A stretch of DNA of 64,000 nucleotides from Bacillota bacterium (GTDB lineage Bacteria; Bacillota; Clostridia; Christensenellales; Christensenellaceae), in contig JAEYKI010000029.1 of NCBI GenBank assembly GCA_023408315.1, positions 1-64,000 of the forward strand. The letters run 5' to 3'. Both the position numbers and the translations under genes were made by a program. Below, in pieces: positions 1 to 6,487 of the stretch (position 1 is its first letter; every line of letters begins with the position of its first letter). The notes under the pieces were generated by a model. That model ran no database searches. It worked only from the letters and a program-made list of their open reading frames with translations, and was not told where the DNA came from.

Positions 1-254
1 CGAAGGAAGAAGGCGGAAGGCATACGCCGTTCTTTAACGGATACCGGCCGCAGTTCTACTTCCGTACAACGGACGTTACGGGAATCATCACGCTGCCCGA
101 AGGCACAGAGATGGTAATGCCCGGCGACAACATCAAGATGGAGATCAAACTGATCACCCCCATCGCGATTGAGGAAGGCCTGCGGTTTGCTATCCGCGAA
201 GGCGGCAGGACCGTTGGCTCCGGCGCTGTTTCCGAAATGCTGGTAGATGCATAA
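1..254 (+). CDS. tuf: Elongation factor Tu, C-terminal part (5' end outside window)
   Basis: Partial gene entering from the left edge, reading frame set by the third base of the window. The last 83 codons translate to the EF-Tu beta-barrel domain III, with the typical stretches RPQFYFRTTDVTG, MPGDNIKMEI and FAIREGGRTVGSG near the end. EF-Tu brings aminoacyl-tRNA to the ribosome as a GTP complex. It is followed at once by a strong terminator and then by the rpmG-secE-nusG block, the usual Firmicute order. The GTPase domain lies outside the window. Confidence 0.97.
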   Translation, partial: KEEGGRHTPFFNGYRPQFYFRTTDVTGIITLPEGTEMVMPGDNIKMEIKLITPIAIEEGLRFAIREGGRTVGSGAVSEMLVDA

Positions 255-269
255 GTAGTAAGATTATTA

Positions 270-308
270 AAGAACGCCCCGGCTATGCCGGGGCGTTCTT
301 GGACTTTT
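270..308 (+). terminator. Rho-independent terminator of tuf
   Basis: A 14-bp perfect stem (270-283 with 287-300) with a 3-nt loop, followed by a T-rich run at 304-308. It begins 16 nt after the tuf stop codon. Confidence 0.93.
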
Positions 309-310
309 TA

Positions 311-411
311 CGACTTTTCTTTTAAAAAAGAAAAGTCGCCCAAAAGAAAACAATGAAGCGGTTAATAGGTTTTCTTTGGTGTTACCTTTCTTTTTCTAAA
401 AGAAAGGTAAC
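311..411. repeat. Two AT-rich hairpins related to the interspersed hairpin family
   Basis: Two long stems lie between the tuf terminator and the rpmG promoter: 311-338 (CGACTTTTCTTTT with its complement) and 381-411 (GTTACCTTTCTTTT with its complement). Their C/T-rich arm and A/G-rich arm resemble the CTTCTTTTCTT module of the larger repeats at 10.2, 16.4, 37.9, 49.2 and 51.9 kb. The other modules of that family are missing here. Confidence 0.6.
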
Positions 412-432
412 AAAAGAGAGCCAAAATATTTA

Positions 433-460
433 TTGACAATCATACAATCGTTGTGCTAAT
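433..460 (+). promoter_or_regulatory. Promoter for rpmG-secE-nusG
   Basis: TTGACA at 433-438, a 16-nt spacer and GCTAAT at 455-460, preceded by TGT as a weak extended -10. Transcription would start near 467. Confidence 0.75.
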
Positions 461-480
461 ATTTATCAGTATGAATATGA

Positions 481-502
481 AAAGGCTTGCAAGCCTTTTT
501 TT
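481..502 (+). terminator. Short terminator-like hairpin between promoter and rpmG
   Basis: AAAGGCT/AGCCTTT forms a 7-bp stem with a TGCA loop and is followed by a run of T (496-502). It lies about 15 nt after the predicted start site and 20 nt before rpmG, so it may act as an attenuator. Confidence 0.5.
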
Positions 503-521
503 AAGCTGTGGAGGTTAAATT

Positions 522-671
522 ATGCGCACAAAAATCACTCTGGCGTGTCAGGAATGCAAGCAACGGAATTATGACACCATGAAGAACAAGAAGAACGACC
601 CTGATAGATTGGAAATGAATAAATATTGCAAATTCTGCAAGAAACATACCGTTCATAAAGAAACAAAATAG
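522..671 (+). CDS. rpmG: 50S ribosomal protein L33
   Basis: A 49-residue protein starting at ATG 522 behind GGAGG (510-514). It is the zinc-binding (C+) form of L33: Cys pairs at residues 9/12 and 36/39 form the ribbon. It sits on the exit-site side of the large subunit near the tRNA. It is the first gene of the rpmG-secE-nusG block and is 12 nt from secE. Some Firmicutes have a tRNA-Trp at this spot; none is present here. Confidence 0.95.
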   Translation: MRTKITLACQECKQRNYDTMKNKKNDPDRLEMNKYCKFCKKHTVHKETK

Positions 672-683
672 GGGTGGTTTCAT

Positions 684-953
684 ATGGCAAAAACAAAATT
701 GCTGGGTAAGGAAAAGGACAGGCAGCTAAAAGAGCAGAAAAAAATTGCCCAAGACAAAAACAAGAAGAAGAGAAAGAGCCCGGTCCGGTTTTTTAAAGAC
801 GTAATCGGGGAACTCAAAAAGGTTACCTGGGCATCGGGCAAAGACCTGATGAAGACATCCTTGGCCGTTATTGTTTTTATTGGTATTTTTACAGTAATTG
901 TTGGACTCATTGATTGGGGCTTGGGCACGTTGTTTCATTTTATCATATCTTAA
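684..953 (+). CDS. secE: Preprotein translocase subunit SecE
   Basis: An 89-residue protein with a very basic N-terminus (residues 1-32), the SecE amphipathic segment FFKDVIGELKKVTWAS, and one transmembrane helix (about residues 60-80). This is the short single-helix SecE of most bacteria; it clamps SecY in the membrane. The RBS is GGGGTGG just upstream of ATG 684. Position between rpmG and nusG agrees with the identity. Confidence 0.96.
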   Translation: MAKTKLLGKEKDRQLKEQKKIAQDKNKKKRKSPVRFFKDVIGELKKVTWASGKDLMKTSLAVIVFIGIFTVIVGLIDWGLGTLFHFIIS

Positions 954-970
954 AGTTTGGAGAGATAAAG

Positions 971-1558
971 TTGAGCGAAGAGATCAAAAGTGTAGGCAAA
1001 GAACCCAGGGAAGACGACAAAGTATATATCAAGCAGGAAAAAACCGACAAGCCTTACTGGTATGTTGTCTATACGTATTCCGGCTATGAAAACAAGGTAA
1101 TGGATAACCTGAAAAAGACCGTTGAGAACCACGACCTGCAGGATGTGATTCTGGATATTAAGGTGCCCATGGAAGAGACCATTGAGACCAAGAACGGCAA
1201 GAAACGGCACGTATCCAAGAAGATGTATCCCGGCTATGTGATGGTGAAGATGTTTTTGACGGACGATTCCTGGTATGTCGTACGGAACACCAGGGGCGTA
1301 ACGGGATTTGTAGGCCCCGCCAGCAAGCCCATTCCCCTCACAGACGCCGAAGTACGCACAATGGGCATTGAAAACGTCCGCGTATCTATAGACGTTGAGG
1401 TTGGGGACAATGTTATTGTTGTTTCCGGCCCCCTGGAAAGTTTTGTGGGTATTGTTGAGGAAGTAAACATGGAGCGCCAGAAGGTAAAGGTGCTTGTTTC
1501 CATGTTTGGCCGCGATACTTCTGTTGAACTGGATTTTGTACAGATAAAACGCATCTAA
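971..1558 (+). CDS. nusG: Transcription termination/antitermination factor NusG
   Basis: A 195-residue protein. I place the start at TTG 971, behind GGAGAG (958-963); an upstream in-frame ATG at 914 would overlap secE and has no SD. The NGN domain is at about residues 25-115 (WYVVYTYSGYE, MYPGYVMVKM, VRNTRGVTGFVG) and the KOW motif follows (VGDNVIVVSGPLESFVG). NusG binds the RNA polymerase clamp and influences pausing, Rho action and coupling to translation. The next gene, rplK, lies after a 118-nt leader. Confidence 0.96.
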   Translation: MSEEIKSVGKEPREDDKVYIKQEKTDKPYWYVVYTYSGYENKVMDNLKKTVENHDLQDVILDIKVPMEETIETKNGKKRHVSKKMYPGYVMVKMFLTDDSWYVVRNTRGVTGFVGPASKPIPLTDAEVRTMGIENVRVSIDVEVGDNVIVVSGPLESFVGIVEEVNMERQKVKVLVSMFGRDTSVELDFVQIKRI

Positions 1559-1585
1559 TAGAAAATTAGGCGGAAAATAACGCAG

Positions 1586-1604
1586 CAGCCCGTTTTGCGG
1601 GCTG
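1586..1604 (+). promoter_or_regulatory. Hairpin in the nusG-rplK leader
   Basis: CAGCCCG/CGGGCTG is a 7-bp perfect stem with a short T-rich loop. It has no following T run, so it is more likely a leader or processing structure than a terminator. It lies just upstream of the putative L1 site. Confidence 0.4.
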
Positions 1605-1619
1605 AATATGTGCTTTGGA

Positions 1620-1651
1620 GTGGGAGGATTTATTCAGTCCGTTTGTACCAC
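1620..1651 (+). promoter_or_regulatory. Putative L1 mRNA-binding site upstream of rplK
   Basis: GTGGGAGG at 1620-1627 and CCGTTTGTACCAC at 1639-1651 can form the bulged helix resembling the 23S rRNA target of L1. The same two blocks recur before rplA (2147-2171). Feedback by L1 on the rplK-rplA message is well known; that these blocks are the site is inference. Confidence 0.6.
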
Positions 1652-1676
1652 ATCATATATTTAGGAGGTAATTAAA

Positions 1677-2102
1677 ATGGCAAAGAAGATAACAGGAATG
1701 GTGAAACTCCAGATTCCTGCGGGCAAAGCGACTCCGGCGCCGCCAGTGGGCCCTGCGCTGGGACAACATGGCGTGAACATCATGGAGTTTTGCAAACAGT
1801 ACAACGAAAAAACCGCCAGCCAGGCAGGCCTTGTGGTTCCTGTTATAATCACGGTTTATGCAGACAGGTCGTTTACGTTTATTACAAAAACGCCGCCGGC
1901 TCCCGTACTGATCAAACGCGCATGCAAATTGGAGAGAGGCTCCAGCGTACCCAACAAGACCAAGGTCGGCAAGATTACGCGCGCGCAGGTTCGTGAAATT
2001 GCGGAGCTTAAGCTGCCCGATCTTAATACGACCAACCTGGATTCGGCTATTAGCATGATCGCCGGTTCGGCGCGTTCCATGGGAATTGAAGTAGTTGACT
2101 GA
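1677..2102 (+). CDS. rplK: 50S ribosomal protein L11
   Basis: A 141-residue, full-length L11 with the RBS TTAGGAGG. The N-terminal domain has the conserved QIPAGKATPAPPVGPALGQHG and GVNIMEFCKQYN, and the C-terminal rRNA-binding domain has the Lys/Thr-rich KVGKITRAQVREIAELK followed by AISMIAGSARSMGIEV. L11 forms the GTPase-associated centre and binds 23S rRNA near 1070. It is transcribed with rplA downstream, and probably regulated by L1. Confidence 0.98.
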   Translation: MAKKITGMVKLQIPAGKATPAPPVGPALGQHGVNIMEFCKQYNEKTASQAGLVVPVIITVYADRSFTFITKTPPAPVLIKRACKLERGSSVPNKTKVGKITRAQVREIAELKLPDLNTTNLDSAISMIAGSARSMGIEVVD

Positions 2103-2146
2103 CAGAGTCCGGGGTCCCCAAAAAATTTGATTTTGGGGTGGAAATA

Positions 2147-2171
2147 GTGGGAGGGACATCCCGATTACCAC
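2147..2171 (+). promoter_or_regulatory. Second putative L1 mRNA-binding site, upstream of rplA
   Basis: GTGGGAGGGA and CCCGATTACCAC enclose a short loop 14 nt before rplA. The blocks match those before rplK. A CCCCAAAA/TTTTGGGG hairpin (2116-2138) lies just upstream in the same 82-nt spacer. Confidence 0.6.
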
Positions 2172-2184
2172 AGGAGGTTTTTAC

Positions 2185-2877
2185 ATGAAAAGAGGAAAGA
2201 GATATTCCGACAGTATTAAACTGTTTGATAAAACAACATTATTTGATCCTAAAGAAGCTATTGACGTATGCCTGAAAACGGCTACCGCCAAATTTGACGA
2301 GACCATAGAGCTTTCCGTGAAACTGGGTGTAGACCCGCGCCACGCCGACCAACAGGTAAGAGGCGCGGTGGTGTTGCCGCATGGAACGGGCAAGACGGTG
2401 CGCGTGCTTGTATTTGCAAAAGGCGACAAAGCAAAGGAAGCGGAAGCAGCCGGCGCCGATTTTGTGGGCGCGGAAGAAATAATTGAAAAGATTCAGAAAG
2501 AAAATTGGTTTGATTACGATGTTTGCGTAGCCACGCCCGATATGATGGGCCTGGTTGGCCGTATTGGCCGCGTGCTGGGGCCCAAGGGCCTGATGCCCAA
2601 CCCCAAATCCGGCACTGTGACCATGGACGTTGCCAAGGCGATTGCGGATATCAAGGCCGGTAAAGTGGAATACCGTGTGGATAAAACGGCCATTGTGCAC
2701 GTTCCCATCGGCAAAAAGAGCTTTGAGTCTGAAAAGCTGATGGATAACCTGCGCACGCTGATGGAAGCGGTTGTGAAGGCAAAACCGTCCGCAGCCAAGG
2801 GCGTGTATTTAAAGAGCGTGGTCATCGCATCCACAATGGGCCCGGGCGTAAAGATCAACCCCGTGCGGTTCATCTGA
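2185..2877 (+). CDS. rplA: 50S ribosomal protein L1
   Basis: A 230-residue, full-length L1, starting at ATG 2185 behind CAGGAGG. Signature segments are KFDETIELSVKLGVDPRHADQQVRG near the start, the central domain (VATPDMMGLVGRIGRVLGPKGLMPNPK) and the C-terminal SVVIASTMGPGVKINP. L1 forms the mobile stalk at the ribosomal E site and represses its own message by binding the mRNA leader; two candidate target sites lie in this operon. Confidence 0.98.
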   Translation: MKRGKRYSDSIKLFDKTTLFDPKEAIDVCLKTATAKFDETIELSVKLGVDPRHADQQVRGAVVLPHGTGKTVRVLVFAKGDKAKEAEAAGADFVGAEEIIEKIQKENWFDYDVCVATPDMMGLVGRIGRVLGPKGLMPNPKSGTVTMDVAKAIADIKAGKVEYRVDKTAIVHVPIGKKSFESEKLMDNLRTLMEAVVKAKPSAAKGVYLKSVVIASTMGPGVKINPVRFI

Positions 2878-2891
2878 ATTTAATAAAGTAC

Positions 2892-2921
2892 TTGACGCGG
2901 GCTACCGCTTCATGTTACTAT
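2892..2921 (+). promoter_or_regulatory. Promoter for rplJ-rplL
   Basis: TTGACG at 2892-2897, an 18-nt spacer and TACTAT at 2916-2921, which runs into TATAAA. It lies just upstream of the L10 leader. Confidence 0.8.
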
Positions 2922-2924
2922 AAA

Positions 2925-3040
2925 ATCTGCCAGAGATAGCAGGGGCGGTTATGAAGCCGCTCAAAATATCACCCTGCCGAGGTAAAGAACAAGAGATTTT
3001 TAAGCCTCTTTTGTCTTTGGCAAAAGAGGCTTTTGTTTTA
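2925..3040 (+). promoter_or_regulatory. Ribosomal protein L10 leader with attenuator
   Basis: The segment contains the bulged stem CTGCCAGAGATAGCAGGG ... CCCTGCCGAGGT typical of the L10(L12)4 binding site in Firmicutes. It is followed by a terminator: AAGCCTCTTTTG (3002-3013) pairs with CAAAAGAGGCTT (3021-3032), then T-rich sequence. Binding of L10-L12 is expected to favour the terminator and shut off rplJL. Confidence 0.9.
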
Positions 3041-3065
3041 ATGTTTTATTGGGGAGGTGAAATGA

Positions 3066-3593
3066 GTGAAAGAAGAAAGATTGCATGCCAAGGAAGCGGT
3101 TGTAGAGGACATTAAAGAAAAGATTGAAAAGGCCCAGAGCATTGTATTGCTTGATTACCGCGGACTTACGGTGGAAGAAGTTACAAATCTCCGAGACCAG
3201 ATGCGTAAAGCTGGCGTTGAATACAAGGTTATCAAGAATACCATGCTTACGCGCGCAGCAAACGAATTGGGCATTGAGGGGACGGAAGAATTGTTCCAGG
3301 GCCCCACGGCTGCAGCGTTTGGATTTACGGACGCAGCGGTTCCCGCAAAGATCCTTGTGGATTTTATTAAAAAGGCAAAAAAGACAGAGATCAAGGGCGG
3401 TTTGCTGGAAGGCAAGGTTGTTGATCTGGCCCAGATTAAATATCTGGCGGAACTGCCGCCTAAGGAAGTGCTTGTGGCAAAACTGCTGGGTACATTGAAC
3501 GCCCCGGCATCCAACCTGGTGGGCGTGCTTTCCGGGCTGCCCAGAGCGCTTGTATGCGCACTGAACGCAATTAAAGAACAGAAACAAGCATAA
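3066..3593 (+). CDS. rplJ: 50S ribosomal protein L10
   Basis: A 175-residue protein with GTG start at 3066 and RBS GGGGAGGTG. The L10 N-terminal rRNA-binding domain is clear (SIVLLDYRGLTVEEVTNLRDQMRKAG, YKVIKNTMLTRAA), and the C-terminal helix NLVGVLSGLPRALVCALNAIKEQK binds L12 dimers. An ATG at 3062 is in another frame. It is transcribed with rplL (31 nt apart) and autoregulated through the L10 leader. Confidence 0.97.
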   Translation: MKEERLHAKEAVVEDIKEKIEKAQSIVLLDYRGLTVEEVTNLRDQMRKAGVEYKVIKNTMLTRAANELGIEGTEELFQGPTAAAFGFTDAAVPAKILVDFIKKAKKTEIKGGLLEGKVVDLAQIKYLAELPPKEVLVAKLLGTLNAPASNLVGVLSGLPRALVCALNAIKEQKQA

Positions 3594-3624
3594 AAGAAAA
3601 AGTTTATTTGGAGGGTTAATTAAA

Positions 3625-4002
3625 ATGGATAAAGCACAGATTATAGAAGCAATTGAAAAGATGAGCGTTCTTGAACTGGCCGAGCTGGTAAAAGAACTGG
3701 AAGAGAAATTTGGCGTTTCCGCCGCTGCTCCCGTTGCGGTTGCAGCTGCTCCGGCTGCCGCTGCTTCGGCCGCTGAGCCCGTTGAAGAGAAAACAGAGTT
3801 TGACGTTGTTCTTAAAGCTGCAGGCGCAGAGAAAATTAAGGTTATTAAAGTGGTTCGCGAGCACACCGGCCTTGGCTTGAAAGAAGCCAAAGACCTGGTA
3901 GACGGCGCTCCTTCCACCGTTAAAGAAGCTCTGCCCAAGGCCGAAGCCGACAAACTGGCCGCCGCTCTGAAAGAAGTTGGCGCAGACGTAGAAGTAAAAT
4001 AG
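3625..4002 (+). CDS. rplL: 50S ribosomal protein L7/L12
   Basis: A 125-residue protein. It has the N-terminal dimerisation domain (residues 1-32), an Ala/Val-rich hinge (about 35-52) and the C-terminal factor-binding domain KTEFDVVLKAAGAEKIKVIKVVRE ... GLGLKEAKDLVDGAPSTVKE. L12 recruits and stimulates translational GTPases. RBS is GGAGG. It is the last gene before a strong terminator. Confidence 0.98.
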   Translation: MDKAQIIEAIEKMSVLELAELVKELEEKFGVSAAAPVAVAAAPAAAASAAEPVEEKTEFDVVLKAAGAEKIKVIKVVREHTGLGLKEAKDLVDGAPSTVKEALPKAEADKLAAALKEVGADVEVK

Positions 4003-4019
4003 TTTTTTACAATATGTAT

Positions 4020-4058
4020 ACACAAAAAGCCGCCTATAGCTGGGTGGCTTTTTTGTGT
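4020..4058 (+). terminator. Terminator after rplL
   Basis: ACACAAAAAGCCGCC pairs with GGTGGCTTTTTTGTGT around a short loop, 18 nt after the stop codon of rplL. Confidence 0.92.
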
Positions 4059-4081
4059 ATTAAACAAGCTGGCTATTCGTA

Positions 4082-4110
4082 TTGTAATTTGTGGCAGCGT
4101 AACATATAAT
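4082..4110 (+). promoter_or_regulatory. Promoter for the helical small protein
   Basis: TTGTAA at 4082-4087, a 17-nt spacer and a perfect TATAAT at 4105-4110. Confidence 0.75.
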
Positions 4111-4142
4111 AAAACCAATAAGAAGGAAAGGGGCGTGATGGA

Positions 4143-4427
4143 ATGGGAACTTTTGAGGACGCGGGAAAAACGGCGAATGAAATTATTGAGAAAGTGATTG
4201 ACTTTACGGAAGAAATTGCCGTAAAAACAGTGGATATGTTTGATGTTATTCAGGAGTCTGCGATTGATTTTGCGCAAAACGCCCAGGAATTTGTGAACGA
4301 AACCGAGGAGTTTGTGCGGAAAAAGGCAGCGGAAGCAAGCGCGGCGGTTTCCGGAATGAAGGCGGAGCCTGGACCGGACGCGGCTGAAAAAACGGAAAGA
4401 CAAAATAAGCCGGATGCAAAGGAATAG
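4143..4427 (+). CDS. Small, acidic, helical protein of unknown function
   Basis: A 94-residue protein with its own promoter and RBS (AAGGAAAGGGG). Residues 1-70 form one long amphipathic, mostly acidic helix rich in Glu, Ala and Phe/Val at heptad-like spacing (EEIAVKTVDMFDVIQESAIDFAQNAQEF). The tail (about 75-94) is charged and disordered. No Cys, no signal peptide. The shape recalls phasins and YtxH-like stress proteins, but I see no diagnostic motif. It stands alone between rplL and the peptidase. Confidence 0.75.
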   Translation: MGTFEDAGKTANEIIEKVIDFTEEIAVKTVDMFDVIQESAIDFAQNAQEFVNETEEFVRKKAAEASAAVSGMKAEPGPDAAEKTERQNKPDAKE

Positions 4428-4571
4428 TATGCGCGCGTAAGCAATTGGAACGGAAGCCGGAGAGCGTACTTGCTGCTTTTGCAGCGGAGGAAATGGACGC
4501 TTGTTTATTGCGCGGCGTATGCTGAAAGATATTGAGAATAAAGGAAAATTTGACACCAAGGAGAGGAACAA

Positions 4572-5687
4572 ATGGTTGACGAACGGATCAAAAAACTGGC
4601 GTATAATCTGGTGAACTATTCCTGCCGGGTAAAGCAGGGCGAAAAGGTATTGATTGATACTTCCTGCACAGACGACATGGTGGTGGAAGAACTGGTGAAA
4701 GCCGTATATGCAGCCGGGGGGCTGCCCTACCTGGATACGCAACGCCCGGCGGTCTCCCGCGAGCTTTTAATGCAAATCACAGAGGAACAGGTGCGGGACA
4801 TGACAGACTGGGATGCGCAGCGCATGCGGGCCATGCAGGCCTATATTGCCATACGCGGCTCTGAAAATGTAACGGAATCCACGGATGTGCCCCAGGATAA
4901 AAAAGACTTGTGGCAGAAAATTTATTCCCAGGAAGTGCATCACGAGCTGCGTTTGAAACACACCAAGTGGGTAGTGCTGCGGTATCCTAATCCCTCTATG
5001 GCGCAGTTGGCGGGAATGAGTACCCGTGCGTTTGAAGACTATTATTTTAATGTCTGCAACCTGGATTACGCAAAAATGGACAAGGCTATGGACGCCCTGG
5101 TGGAACTTTACAAAAAGACGGACCGCGTACATCTGAAGGGAAAGGACACAGACCTCACTTTTTCCATTAAAGGAATTGGCGCTGTAAAGTGCGCGGGGCA
5201 CATGAATATTCCGGACGGCGAGGTGTATACCGCCCCGGTGCTGGATTCTGTAAACGGCAGGATTGCCTTTAATACGCCTTCCATATCCCAGGGTTTTCAG
5301 TTTGAAAATGTGGTTTTGACGCTTAAGAACGGCGTGATTGTGGAAGCGGCGGCAAACGATACAGGGCGTTTGAACAAGATTCTGGACGCGGATGAAGGAG
5401 CGCGCAGGATTGGGGAATTTTCTATTGGGGTGAATCCGTATATCACAAAGCCCATGCGGGACATATTGTTTGACGAGAAGATTGCGGGCTCCATACATTT
5501 TACGCCGGGCAACGCGTATGAGGACGCGGACAACGGAAACCGCAGCGCGGTGCACTGGGACATGGTTTTGATACAGACACCGGAATTTGGCGGGGGAGAA
5601 ATCTGGTTTGACGGGGAGATGATCCGCAAGGACGGACTTTTTACCATCCCTGAGCTGGAAGGGCTGAATCCGGAAAATTTGAAATAA
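4572..5687 (+). CDS. M29-family metallo-aminopeptidase
   Basis: A 371-residue protein of the thermophilic aminopeptidase family (AmpS/AmpT/PepS). The C-terminal catalytic part keeps the metal ligands: Glu in IPDGEVYTAP, Glu in NGVIVEAAA, and His-Tyr-His-Asp in the segment SIHFTPGNAYEDADNGN-RSAVHWDMV. It removes N-terminal residues from peptides in the cytoplasm using two metal ions. RBS AAGGAGAGG. Monocistronic, with a terminator just after the stop codon. Confidence 0.92.
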   Translation: MVDERIKKLAYNLVNYSCRVKQGEKVLIDTSCTDDMVVEELVKAVYAAGGLPYLDTQRPAVSRELLMQITEEQVRDMTDWDAQRMRAMQAYIAIRGSENVTESTDVPQDKKDLWQKIYSQEVHHELRLKHTKWVVLRYPNPSMAQLAGMSTRAFEDYYFNVCNLDYAKMDKAMDALVELYKKTDRVHLKGKDTDLTFSIKGIGAVKCAGHMNIPDGEVYTAPVLDSVNGRIAFNTPSISQGFQFENVVLTLKNGVIVEAAANDTGRLNKILDADEGARRIGEFSIGVNPYITKPMRDILFDEKIAGSIHFTPGNAYEDADNGNRSAVHWDMVLIQTPEFGGGEIWFDGEMIRKDGLFTIPELEGLNPENLK

Positions 5688-5688
5688 A

Positions 5689-5716
5689 AAAGCAGCCGCA
5701 AGGCTGCCTTTTTATT
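5689..5716. terminator. Bidirectional terminator between convergent genes
   Basis: AAAAAAGCAGCC-GCAA-GGCTGCCTTTTT. The stem has A on one side and T on the other, so it can end both the peptidase gene (+) and the membrane protein gene (-). Confidence 0.88.
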
Positions 5717-5724
5717 TCATTCTT

Positions 5725-6030
5725 TTAAGAAATGGCTCCTGCTATAGTCGCCAGTGCGAATCCAGCCAAGGCAAGTATGGCCAACATAGCAACGATTCCG
5801 ATGATACCAAGGATCATAAAAATCAAGCCGATGATTTTGCCCGCCTTTGCTTTCCCATCGCTGGGATTGGCTTTAAGCGCGTTTTTGCCAGTTACATATG
5901 CCATGATAGACAATACGAAGCAAACAATGGAGAGAATGACTCCAATGATGGGCGAGAGAAGAGCGGCATTGAATACCCATGCAAGAACATAGCAAATGAG
6001 AGCGATTAGAGCAAAAGTTAAAGATTTCAT
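5725..6030 (-). CDS. Small membrane protein (DUF4190-like)
   Basis: A 101-residue protein with three hydrophobic segments (about 3-22, 25-47 and 68-100). A short polar loop (NALKANPSDGKAKAGKIIG) precedes the last helix; a Gly-Lys loop followed by a long Gly/Ile/Ala helix is common in DUF4190-type small membrane proteins. RBS AAAGGGGAAA. The next membrane gene lies 103 nt upstream in the same direction. Function unknown. Confidence 0.8.
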   Translation of the reverse strand: MKSLTFALIALICYVLAWVFNAALLSPIIGVILSIVCFVLSIMAYVTGKNALKANPSDGKAKAGKIIGLIFMILGIIGIVAMLAILALAGFALATIAGAIS

Positions 6031-6133
6031 ATTATTTCCCCTTTCTTTTTTGATAACCTTTAAAAATAAATTAAATTTTATAAATTTGATTTAGAATAAA
6101 TCTTTTTGCATTAATCCGGACAAAAGTGCCGTT

Positions 6134-6385
6134 TCACAATATGGACGCAATAAACGGCCCCAAAGCAAAAATGGACAATATACTGCACAGCAATAAGATA
6201 ATGCCCAGTATAACAAGCGCCAGGGAAAAATATTTTGCAACTGCGTTTTCTGCTTGGGTGCATCTTCTATAGGAAATTACGGCAACTGCCAGCCCGGCAA
6301 CAGCCATATATAATACGGTTTTTGGTTGGATAAAACCAACTAAATACAGCGCCAGAGATACGATTGGGAGGATTATGAATGCCAT
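6134..6385 (-). CDS. Small membrane protein of unknown function
   Basis: An 83-residue protein with three predicted transmembrane segments (about 2-18, 25-40 and 52-80) and a polar cytoplasmic-type loop YRRCTQAENAVAKY. RBS GAAGGAGAT is well placed. It lies upstream of and parallel to another small membrane protein with the same topology; the last helix of both follows a charged loop, so they may be distant paralogues. No enzymatic motif. Confidence 0.75.
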   Translation of the reverse strand: MAFIILPIVSLALYLVGFIQPKTVLYMAVAGLAVAVISYRRCTQAENAVAKYFSLALVILGIILLLCSILSIFALGPFIASIL

Positions 6386-6487
6386 TAAATAAATATCTCC
6401 TTCAACATCACTGCTCTTATTTTACTAAAAAATATGATTTTGTCAACTATTTGGTAATACTACGAGTATAACTGAACCAACGCGGTT

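Noticed and set aside
914..970. Extended NusG start at ATG 914
   Set aside because: It overlaps secE and lacks SD; TTG 971 has GGAGAG at the right distance and fits NusG length.
3000..4742. A 580-codon open frame on the minus strand across rplJ, rplL and the small helical gene
   Set aside because: It is antisense to conserved ribosomal genes, and has Lys/Phe/Ser-heavy composition without family similarity, RBS or promoter.
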